DNA of 64,000 bases from Chondrus crispus (lineage: Eukaryota > Rhodophyta > Florideophyceae > Gigartinales > Gigartinaceae), in the NCBI RefSeq assembly GCF_000350225.1, contig NW_005179131.1:1-64000 (forward strand), written 5' to 3'. Under the pieces are notes generated by a model. That model had not been told where the DNA came from, made no database searches, and saw only the letters and a list, made by a program, of their open reading frames with translations. Below, piece after piece: positions 1 through 9,773 of this stretch. The position numbers and the translations under genes were made by a program. Each line of letters starts with the position of its first letter. Position 1 is the first letter of the stretch.

Positions 1-477
1 GACCCAGTGCTCGTGACGTGTATTATCATGCGACGCATTAGCAGCCCAGCGAGATGGTCAGATATGGAAGTGATGTTCGGAAGACATGCGTCGCAATTGT
101 CCGAAATCTTTTGGGAAGGATTGGAGAAGTTTCTGTCCCTCAGGAAAGCACTACTCACAGACCATATACCTCAATCTTTCTTAAAAGAGAACGCAGTGCG
201 ATATGCTACTGAAATACACTCAAAAAGCGACGCAATTTGTAATTGCGTCGCTTTTTGAGTGTATTTCAGTAGCATATCGCACTGCGTTCTCTTTTAAGAA
301 AGATTGAGGTATATGGTCTGTGAGTAGTGCTTTCCTGAGGGACAGAAACTTCTCCAATCCTTCCCAAAAGATTTCGGACAATTGCGACGCATGTCTTCCG
401 AACATCACTTCCATATCTGACCATCTCGCTGGGCTGCTAATGCGTCGCATGATAATACACGTCACGAGCACTGGGTC
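1..477. repeat. Perfect 237-bp-arm palindrome (inverted duplication)
   Basis: Bases 1-237 are the reverse complement of 241-477, with only the three bases at 238-240 as spacer. I compared long stretches base by base (for example 121-180 against 298-357) and saw no mismatch. The arms contain the same part of a PIF/Harbinger transposase frame, so this is a head-to-head duplication of transposon sequence and not a pair of terminal repeats. The left arm touches the window edge and may continue outside it. It may be a real fold-back duplication or an assembly/read chimera. Confidence 0.95.
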
Positions 478-825
478 ACAAGCGTATCTGTTCCGTTTAG
501 TTGTACGTATAGACAATGGCCATCCTACACAGTCGACCATTTTGTAAAGATCATCTTTCTCAAACCTAAACAATCGAAGACAATCTAATTGAGTTAGAAT
601 GTTCAAGTTGAAAGGAAAGTCAGACATGGAGATACGGTCAGCTTTCGAAATATATTTTTCAAGTGCTCTGTGGAGAAGCTGGGAGATAGAAGCATTATTG
701 TTTGCTGTACGGCGCCTCCGCATGAGGATGTACGCCGCAACCTCCCATCTCCGCTTCCTTGCGACAATTTTCGCATAGCTGTGGTCTCTTTGGCGTCCAA
801 GCGTCATACTGTGTTGCTGTACCAC
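238..825 (-). pseudogene. PIF/Harbinger-like transposase, N-terminal fragment
   Basis: The minus-strand frame from about 825 to 240 encodes roughly 195 residues resembling the N-terminal half of PIF/Harbinger (DDE superfamily 4) transposases. A helical segment (LFRFEKDDLYKMVD) precedes the family's typical region reading RISSPARWSDMEVMFGR, followed by LSEIFWEGLEKFL. In the family this part precedes the DDE catalytic domain, which is absent here because the frame runs into the centre of the palindrome at 239 and turns back on itself. The only starts available near 825 are non-ATG, and the true start may lie in another exon. The gene is therefore truncated and almost certainly inactive. Assignment rests on motif recognition only. 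Confidence 0.7.
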
Positions 826-1803
826 TTTATTTTTTGGATGGGAGTAGGAGGGGGTAGGCTATATAAATTCTAATACTCATAACTGTAACGGATAAGTGTT
901 GCGTAATGCAAAAATTGCAAGAAAATTTGCTTTTCAGAAATGCGCTTGTGCGAAATTACAATTGCTGAAAATAGTCATTTCTATTTCTGAAAAGCTTGTT
1001 GCGTAAACCCACATTTACCAAAACTTCCTCCATACAATGGCACAGCTCCATTCCACGCGTACCGCATTTGGGACTTGCAAGCCGATCCCCTGCAAGTCCC
1101 CACCTCACTTTTTTTGTATGGAACTCGATTGGCAATTTCGAATCGGGATCTTCTTCTTTTGATATGGCGGAGCAGACAGATTGTCAGCTTGATTTTATAT
1201 CTCGGTGCTGTTATCACAACGCCCCGCATGTCTCCACAGAGTGACACCACGCGCACCCCTGGGAAACCATCATGTCCTCGCCCAGGCCTCCACCCTGCCA
1301 AGTGGAAACTTGGGACGCCTCTGCCCTTCAAGATGCAGAATAGGAGCGCACGCCTCCATGCCGGTCGACAGTGCTTGTAGCTCTCCAAAAGAAAGAAGAG
1401 GTTCCTCCTCAGCCTCTCGATCCATCGTGCGATCGACCTCAGGACCGACATGCGAAATATCATTGCGGCTATAACGAGTTGGCCTCCGACTGTCGACAGT
1501 ACTACTCAAACTACATACATTGTGATACACTGCTTGGAACAAAATTAAAAGTTTTCAATGTACAGTATGGAAATCCATACCATACCGTACACAAATTTTT
1601 TGAGTTGGAACGACCCTCATCGGCGTATTTGGACCCCGTATTTTGGCACACGGGGAATTATGGAACACCCCTAATTGATGCTTCAGGGCAGAAACATGTG
1701 GCAGCCCATAGTTCTCGGAAATGCGGCGTGTACCACTACTGTGGAGTAAATAGAATTTAGAAAATTTTACGTTGTTCCACAACTCCCATTTTTTCATGCT
1801 TTA
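826..1803. other. Unassigned sequence between the PIF fragment and element A
   Basis: About 1 kb with only short overlapping frames on both strands (the longest are 160 codons on minus at 981-1463 and 129 codons on plus at 1371-1760). None matches a family I know and none has a repeat-free context suggesting a gene. It may include the subterminal part of the Harbinger-like element and its insertion flank. I see no recognisable terminal repeat. Confidence 0.5.
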
Positions 1804-2936
1804 TGTAGTGCAATACGCACCTGAAAAGGGGGGTGAAAAGAAAGGAAAATATTTGGATATGTAAAGTAGTCCGGGTTGGGGGACACACGTGTGAATAATT
1901 GCACAGTTTTAATTTTTAATTATTTTATTTTATTTAGTTAATTAGTTGGCATTAATTTTGCTGACACTAGATTAGATTTAGGATGTAGCGCCGCGAGCTA
2001 CTGTAGTGGCTCCGGCGGGACGATATATACCTTAGCCCTCTGACCACCAAGTCAGTAAAGGTAACCCGAGTTGCCAGAGTTGAATATCGCCTTGGTCGAA
2101 GTCCGTCTTTCCCAAGACGCTCCCTTTTACCACAGATTACGTTATCCTTTGCGCTCGGGGGTTCCCTTTCCTTTTCCTTTATTTCACCTATCCTTTTCTA
2201 TTTCTATCTCTATTTCTATTCCCTTATCTTGTGTTGGTTCCACATTGCCTGATTGCGATCCGCATTGTGACGACTGGAGTCATCGGGCTCTTGTGTTGGT
2301 TCTTTTGTTTGTTGTTGGTGCCATCGGCTTTGGTTGCGACCGGACCGGTGTAGGTGTCTTGGCCATCGGGCGACACGTGAGTGTAGCGCTGCTACTTGTT
2401 TACGTCCACCGACGGAGGCTGTTGCGACGACGTTTCCCTCGAAGGTCCTGTTGTGTATACAGGACAGTGTTGGTTCCATCGGATACAGGTTGCGACCGTT
2501 CCGGTGTCGGTACTTTGCCATCGGGCAGTACGGAGGTGTAGCGCTGCTACGTGTTTGCTAATTCCCGATGGGCTGCGTTGCGACGCCCCCGTCGAAGACC
2601 TTATCAAGGGTATAAGGTGTAACAGGTGCTCCGCGAGCATTGGATTTACGACCCATCGGGCCCGGCTTCCTAATTACCGCCCCGAACTCGCCGAGCAGCT
2701 GCCTGTACAAGACTCTACCACCATTCGTCCCGGGGCGGGCCTCTTCCTTTTGCCCCCTCCCCCCCCTATCAGGGACTTGAGCTACTGTGGGCCGCAAACC
2801 CACTTAAAGGGAAAGGGAGAATCGAACACTCCGTAGGGCTGTGCCGTCGGCAACTCTTGTTGGTTGTTGTTTGTTCGTTGTGTTGTCGCTGGACCGTTGG
2901 ACCCTGGTTCCGGCCTGACAGGCACATTGCACTACA
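1804..2936 (+). repeat. 5' LTR of gypsy element A
   Basis: The LTR starts TGTAGTGCAATA and ends ATTGCACTACA, an 11-bp terminal inverted repeat. A TATA-like GATATATACC lies near 2022, followed by the R-like block beginning AACCCGAGTTGCC, which all LTRs of this family share. At about 1133 bp it is longer than its relatives (974-1069 bp), because a segment containing CCATCGG...GCTGCTAC occurs twice (about 2313-2404 and 2469-2565). The short hairpin GTAGCGCTGCTAC is present in both copies. The matching 3' LTR of A is not in the window. Confidence 0.93.
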
Positions 2937-2940
2937 TAAG

Positions 2941-2958
2941 TGGTCTCCCGACCTAGAA
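2941..2958 (+). other. Primer-binding site of element A
   Basis: TGGTCTCCCGACCTAGAAT begins four bases after the LTR end. It is identical in elements C and D and would pair with a tRNA 3' end reading GGTCGGGAGACCA. The adjoining leader repeats the distal half (CCCGACCTAGAATCTGG) about 30 bp further on. Confidence 0.8.
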
Positions 2959-3056
2959 TCTGGAAACTACGAAGCCCGACCTAGAATCTGGAACTGAACA
3001 CAGAAGTCGGAAATAGGTAAATTAGTTCGATAGGTCTCGTTTATTAAGAGCGGACC

Positions 3057-5338
3057 ATGGCATCAAGCCAACCCAAGTACGTCGGTCCTGGGGTCTGAAG
3101 GGATGGATCAGCTCAAGAGTCGAGGATTCGGCGAGGACCTCGTACGCGAAGCCAAGGAAATTCGGCTACTGATCCAGTTGCAGAAGCGTCCCTTTCGGGG
3201 ACGGCCGTTGAGAAAAACGGCCTGGAAGAGAAGTTCGAAAAATTGAGCAAGGAGATTCATCAGGAGACGAAGAACAAGCTCGACGAACTTCTGGGTATTT
3301 TTCAGAAGCAACAGGAGTTGCTAAAATCCGAGTTCCACGCTGCGCTTGAAGAGCTGACAGCCCGTGTGGTTCTCGTGGAGAATTTAGGCACCGATGCGCC
3401 CCCGGGCCGAGATCCGGAAGTGCTGGATTCGCTAAGCTCGCCGCGAAAGAAGCGCGGCGAGACGCGAATCAGGCCCTAGAAACGCTGGCCAAGACAAGGG
3501 ACAGCATCGACGACTGGTTCTACCGCGCTTCGCGGCGACTCAAGGACCTCGAGCAAGCTGCGGGCCGGGCCGAACCAAGTTTAGACGCGGGATCGCTCTC
3601 CGACGGAGAAGAAACCGACAGTCCAACGAAGAAGGACAAGTCAGTCCGAACCCGGGATTCCAAGTGGAGGAACCCCAAGTCGGCCAAGGGCCGAAAGAAG
3701 AAGAAAAGTCACTGTAGTGACGACCGCGAAAATTGCGACTCAAATTCGGAGTCGAATGTTTCAGAAGAAAATGGTGACGACGGCTCGTCGAACCATTCAA
3801 GAAATTCCGATCGAAGATCGACAGAAGGGAATGGAATTTCGTCAAATAAGAAGAACTCCAAAAGAGGCGGAGTCACTTCGTCCGCCTCGCGGAGAGACCA
3901 AGAAGCGGAGCCAGAAGACATCGCGACGCGGCGCGGACTGCGATGGGAGGGGTTGGAGGAATTAAATCCGACCAACCACCTCTTCAAGAAGTTGCTTTCG
4001 TACAGGACGTACCGCCTACGAAACCCGCAGACACGTTTGCCGGGCAAGCGGCGGACCGCCGTGCGAAAGATCAGAAGAGACATACCACCTAAGGTGAAGA
4101 GAGACAATACGTTCACAGGAGACGATGGCGTATTGGTTCTAGATTTTTAGCTAAGATAGTCCAAGAATTCGACACCCAGGAGATGAACGAAGGCCAAGCG
4201 ATCCGCTTGCTACCGGAGTTCCTCGGCGGAATCGCCCTGAGACAGTATACTTCGGTGTCACAAACGGCGGGGTCCCACCATGGGAAAATATCCGTCTGGC
4301 CGGAGGCAGTACAGTGGCTATTGCGAAGCTTCGCCACCGATGAGGCAATCCGCCAAGCCGTACTCGCCTTACGGGAAGTACAGCAGCTACCGTCTGAAGA
4401 CGAGATGGAATTTTACATCCGTCTGACGGACGCGAGCAATCGATGTGGAAACGTATATTCGATGGAAGAACAGATGACAATGTTTATTGAAGGACTCGAT
4501 TCGAGTATCAAGCCGATGGTATCGCAATACCGACAAGACAATCGGGACGTTTCGTTTTTGAGACTAGTGAAATACGCGAAGGCGCATGGCTCAGCGAGCC
4601 GCGCCAAGGAGAGGAAGACTAGGAGAGTCACCATCCAATCGCCAGCGACGCTAAGGACGGGGGGGGCAGAAGCCTTCGCACCCCACGCCAAAAACCCGCG
4701 GCGCTGTCCATTTGGCCGACTGACTGTCTGCGTCGAGAGGACCTAGTACGGTTGATCAGGAAGAAAATTGATACGCAGGAGCGCTGATCGCCGAGGGCAA
4801 TTTTTATGGCCCCTCCGAGGAATATGGAGACGAGGAGCACGGGGCTAGTGGGATGTCTACGCTACAGACGCCCACATATACGACGGACTCGTATACAGAC
4901 GCCGCGGATCCCGTGTTAGCGTTTCGAGGGCGCGGACACACGCCAGCGCCAAGGATTCCGATGGAAGACAAGGGTACGGCCTTTAGAAGACCGGGCTGGA
5001 CGGGCCGGCCGACGGCCCGAGGACCACCAAGGTCGCCGTACCCTCCGAAGAAGCATGGCCTCGTATGCTACCATTGCTACAAGAAGGGGCGCGGAGCGCC
5101 TACGTGTTTGCTCTCGTTCCGAGAGATGCACCGAGTTCTGAAGAACTACGAGATGCTCTCCCCGATGGAGAGGTTGGGAATTCCGTCGACAAGTTACCTG
5201 AAGGTAAAACAATGGTTCGAATCGCAGGCGGCGAGCACACCGAGTGCCTCTGCCGAAGGTTCGAACCGGACATCAGGAAGGCCGGCCGCTGGGCCGTCGT
5301 CGGACTGGAGAAGAAATCCGCAGCGACAGGAAAACTAA
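3057..5338 (+). pseudogene. gag: Gag of gypsy element A (frameshifted)
   Basis: The gag frame starts at the ATG at 3057 (MASSQP..., as in element D) and is broken by at least three frameshifts or stops (near 3.10 kb, 3.47 kb and at 4150). The pieces give, in order, a basic coiled-coil-rich N-terminus (FQKQQELLKSEFHAALEEL), an acidic/basic low-complexity linker, and a retrotransposon gag/capsid-like domain (about 3950-4600). This contains RAIRL-type helices and CGNVYSMEEQMTMFIEGL. Next comes a Pro/Arg-rich segment and a CCHC-like zinc knuckle near 5065. The knuckle reads CYHCYKKGRGAPTC, so the zinc-binding His of C (KGH) and D (KGH) is replaced by Arg. The frame ends at RQEN followed by a stop, overlapping pol. 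Gag would form the cytoplasmic particle, but this copy cannot be translated as one protein. Confidence 0.88.
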
Positions 5339-8300
5339 GCGGGGGAATCTCAAAAAAAATTCGAAAGGAGAGACATGTGTCCGGCGAACCATGTCCGGGA
5401 CCCAGTTCCGTTCCCCGTTTTTAGCAAAGGAGGTAGTCGACGACGAGGAGACAGTTGGAATCATCGATAACCCGAAAGGACCCATTGGGGTCAAGAAGAT
5501 TCTGCGAAGAGGCAAGGACGATCCGCTGGAGCAAGTCCGACGCCCCTGGTACAGGGTCAAGTGCGGGGAATGTCCCGAGAAGATTTTGGTCCTTGCGAGG
5601 AAAAACTACAAAGTCTTCGCGGACATTGGACCGACGGTCAGATTGATGAGCCGTGTACTGTCCGTGTTGGACACCGGCGCGGGACCTAATCTCATCCGGC
5701 GATCCGAGCTTCCCGCAGGAATGGAAACTCTTGTGTCCTTCGGACCGACCCGAAACATCGGCGATGCGAACAACAGGCCACTCCGAACTCTAGGTACACT
5801 CAAAATGCCTGTGAGACTTGGACGTTTCGTGGCTTCAGTCGAATTCGTAGTTTGTGAAAAACTCGCAGTCCCCCTAATTCTAGGAGCGGACTGTTGCGAT
5901 AGGTTCGTGGAGGCTATCTTTCCACGAAAGAGGACAGTTCAGTTGGCTGATTTCTCGGAGGTTCCGATCGTAAGGCGATTCTCGGCGAGAAAATTGAAGA
6001 ACCATTTGGTCCCTGGAGAGGGCGAGACTGATGCAAAAGGGGAGCGAGTTTCCCCCAGGGTGAAGGTGACAAGAGCCACGACCATTGAGCCAGGGACGCA
6101 ACGCATGGTCGAATGCACCTCGAAGAGAACTGGGTTGGTCGTCGTTCAACCCTACGCACCTCTGTACGACAAGCACGGACTGGTAAGCACCAATGGTGTA
6201 GTTCAAGTTGAGCCTGACAAACCTTTTAGATTGCTTGTTGCGAAATTTAGGAAGTACCCTTTCAGGGTTCAAAAAGGCCAAGTGGTGGCGGAACTACTAC
6301 CGCACCCGAGGGCCGTATTCAAGAGCAATACCACCATTGGTGAGGTACTTGGAATTCAAGAAAGGGATGAGGAAAAATTTACTAATTGTACCCCGCCGCC
6401 TACGGGCGAGAGAAGATGCGAACCGTCGGAACAAGATCGCGAGGACCAGCAAGGAGAACGGGAGGAAGGGCTCTCCTCGACGGCAACTACGAAGCCGGAG
6501 CGGCGGATTGAGCCTCCCCCGCCGGACGTGGAGGAGCTCGACCTGAGCCACGTGCCGGACCGGCTACGCGAAAGATTCCGTCGGATGTTAAAAAAATATT
6601 CCCGCATGTGGGATGGGACCCTTGGTGAGATCAACACCACGGTCCACCGGATTGAACTGGCCCCGGATACAAGGCCAATTGCACAAGCTCCCTACCGAGC
6701 CGGTCCAAAGGCTCGGGAGGTCAAGGACGCAGAAGTACAGAAGATGTTAGAAGCAGGAGTCATCGAGCCGGCGCAGTCAGAATGGGCGTCGCCCGTTTTA
6801 TTAGTGCCCAAGCCGGACGGATCGATGGGCTTTTGCGTAGACTACCGCCGGTTAAACGCGGTAACGGTGAAGGACACGTACCCTTTGCCGCGCATGGATG
6901 AGTGTTTGGACTCGTTGGGAGACACCATGGTCTTTTCCGCGTTGGACGCGATTTCAGGGCATTGGCAGATGCCCATTCCGGAAGCGGACCGCGACAAGAC
7001 AGCTTTTTCGTGTCACTCAGGTCTTTACCGTTTTTCAAGAATGCCCTTCGGGCTTACCAACGCTCCAGCGACGTTTCAGAGAGCTATGGATATCCTGCTC
7101 TCTCCGTTTCGGTGGAAATGCTGTCTGGTATATCTAGATGATATCATCATCTTCAGCAAATCCTGGGAGGAGCACGTCGTCCACGTTGACGAAATACTGT
7201 CTGTAGTGGAAAAGGCAGGTGTGAAGCTCAAGCTTCGCAAGTGTGAATTTTTCGTCGAAAAGATCAAGTACCTGGGCCATGTCGTTCTGCCGGGTACATT
7301 GGAAGTTGACGACGCGCGAACCGCCGCATTGGAACAAGTGAGGTACCCTCAAACGCAGACTCAACTCAGGAGCTTGTTGGGACTTTGTAATGTCTACCGC
7401 AGATTCGTTCCGCATTATGCGAAAATCGCGCATCCGCTCAATCAACTGTTGAAGAAGGGAGAACCGGTCCAGTTGGAAGGATTCGACGAACCGTGCGAAA
7501 AAGCTTTTCATAGGCTCAAAGACGCTATCTTGGCGCCACTGGTGTTGGCGCTGCCGAAGAAGGACCTACCATGTTCGTTAGACACCGATGCAAGCGACTA
7601 TCAAATCGGCGCTGCATTATTTCAAACGCATCCGGATGCGCAACGTAAACCCATGGGGTTCTTTTCAAGAACGTTAGCCGCAGCCAAGAGAAACTATTCT
7701 GTATCAGAAAAAGAATGTCTAGCGGTAATTTGGGCCGTACAGACTTTAAGACCATATCTATATGGCGAGCACTTCATTGTGCATACCGACCATGCCTCAT
7801 TGAGGTGGTTGATGAACGTAACCGACCCCAGCGGGAGATTAATCCGATGGAGGCTCCGCCTCTCGGAATTCGATTTCGAAATCAAGTACAAGAAGGGCAA
7901 GGCGAACAGCCAAGCTGATGCCCTGTCAAGATTGCGGACCGCAGGAGAAACCGTCAACGAAATCGACGACGAAATCTCATGCTTTATGGCCGAACCGGCC
8001 GAGGGTACAGTGGAGAACGAGGAAAGTTTTGACGCGATAGACGACATCCTCGCTCTTGAGGGGGGGACCGCCCCTGATCGCCTCGATCAATTCCAAGCTG
8101 TCACTCCGGAGGAGCTCATTCGCGAGCAAGCCGTCGACCCCTTCAGCAATCGCATCAAGGAAGAAATGGACGCCGGAAAGGTGAGAACATTCAGCATGGA
8201 AACCGAGGAACTCGAAGGAACTCTATGCCGTACCGCGGCAGAGTTTGTGCAAGTGGTAATACCACAATCGTTAAGGGACCGCGTCCTAGGGTTGAGCCAC

Positions 8301-9773
8301 TACGCAAAATTGGCAGGCCACCCGGGAGGCAGGAAACTTTACAAGACTTTGAGAAGATATTTTTATTGGCCTACGATGGCCCTAGACTGCTATGCAGTCG
8401 CGAAGAATTGCGCCGCATGTGCGCGGGAAAGGGTGAAGTTAAGAAGAAACACGAAGGAAATGAAGCTGTTCACGCCCGAAGCTCCGCTGGAGTTTGTCGC
8501 CATCGACATCCTCGGCGAGCTAATTACAACTAAACGAGGAAATCGGTACATTCTCGTGATCAGCGATCGATACACGAAACTGGTACGAACCGTACCGTTG
8601 AAGAAGATATCAGCTGCGCACATCGCACAAGCCTTCGTTCATCATTGGGTATTCGTGTACGGACCGCCGGTCAAGCTGCTGCCCGACAATGGAACACAGT
8701 TCACGGCCCGGTTCTTTCAGAACGTCTGCCGAATTCTCGGCATACGCAATGTGTTCACGACCACGTACCACCCGCAAGCCAACGGCCAAGTTGAGAGGTT
8801 TAACCGCATGCTGACTTCCGCGTTGCGAAAATACGTTGGAGAGCATTCCAAGGACTGGGACCTATTTAGCGACGCTGTGACGTTCGCATACAACACGCAA
8901 GTTCATCGAACTACGAACATCGCGCCCTTCGAGCTGGTGTTAGCTCGGGCGCCGAGAAACATTGCGTTACAAGCACAGCCAAGTTTGGAAGGATTTAGCT
9001 CGAATCGAGCGTACTACCTGAAATGGCAGTCGTGGTTGGAAAGCCTGATGAAAGGCGCTGGTAAGGGCTTGCGGAAAGAACAAGCGCGCTACAAGCGAAA
9101 TTTCGACGCAAGGCTCCGCAAGTCGAAGTATGACATACATTCAGGATCCTACGTATTCCTTCGGAAAGAGCAAGGCACGGCCACCGAGCCGAAACATAAG
9201 TTGGCACAAGTGGCCACGGGTCCATATCAAGTGAAGGAGTCAACTGAGAATACGGTCGTCATTGCCATCGGTGACTAGGAAGAGCGCGTGTCGCGAGATA
9301 GAGTCAAATTAGCCCCTAGTCCCATGGACTACACGCCAATATACGGGCTACGAAAAGCGCTACAATTCCTCAACCGAGACGAGGAACGAGAAGAACCCAC
9401 CGCGCAAGTGAAGGATAGGACGGATGACGGACCTTTGATAAATCAAGAAGCTGCGGGCATCCCGCCCGATCTACAAGAGATGGGAGGTTCGGAAGAGCAG
9501 GATGAGGATGAGTCGCTGGCTCTTCGGAAGGGGGACGGACAGTTGGACACGCAGGAAGAAGGAGCCGGGAGTCAGGAGTATGTGATCGACAAGATCGTGG
9601 ACCACGGCTACGACGGGGAGAAATTAATTCTCAAAGTGAGATGGTATGGGTAAACCCTCAAGTACGCAACGTGGGAACCCATTGAGCAATTGCCCCGCAG
9701 CGCGGCAGTCACGTATTTCGGACGGAAAAGATTATCCTTGCCCGCGCAGGTCGCGCAAGCGCAACCAGGATAG
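5200..9773 (+). pseudogene. pol: Pol of gypsy element A: PR-RT-RNaseH-INT-chromodomain
   Basis: A 1344-codon open frame covers 5244-9278. Domains in order: aspartic protease (SVLDTGAGPNLI, about 5660), reverse transcriptase with VYLDDIIIF (about 7130) and intact FCVDYRRLN, RNase H (DTDASDYQIGAALF, about 7580), integrase HHCC finger (HPGGRKLYKTLRR..CAAC) and DDE core (IDILGE, PDNGTQF, QVERFNRM). The usual SDNG reads PDNG here. A single C-to-T stop (GD*EERV against GDQEERV in C) ends the frame at 9276-9278. Beyond it the tail continues to a chromodomain (LKVRWYG..ATWEPIEQL) with a second stop at 9651-9653, and ends at 9773. A frameshift near 5.40 kb separates it from its native start. The C-terminal chromodomain places it among chromovirus-like Ty3/gypsy elements. 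Nearly full-length but inactivated by few lesions. Confidence 0.93.
5329..5335 (+). other. Candidate -1 frameshift heptamer, element A
   Basis: GGAAAAC lies immediately before the gag stop codon (G GAA AAC TAA in gag phase). The ancestral pol frame overlaps gag here in the -1 phase, as seen from the homologous alternative frame at 5065-5424. The same site in C is GGAAAAC and in D GGGAAAC, the latter a heptamer known from retroviral -1 shifts. Functional use is inferred. Confidence 0.45.

Noticed and set aside
1..477. Palindrome as terminal inverted repeats of a transposon
   Set aside because: The arms carry transposase coding sequence head to head with a 3-bp centre, so they are not element ends.
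2071..2541. Open frame of 156 codons inside the LTR of A, with similar frames at 17,092-17,535 and 30,165-30,608 (MPELN.ALVEVR)
   Set aside because: It lies wholly within LTRs, starts with a non-ATG codon, and its conservation is explained by LTR identity. It fits the R-like block and not a protein.
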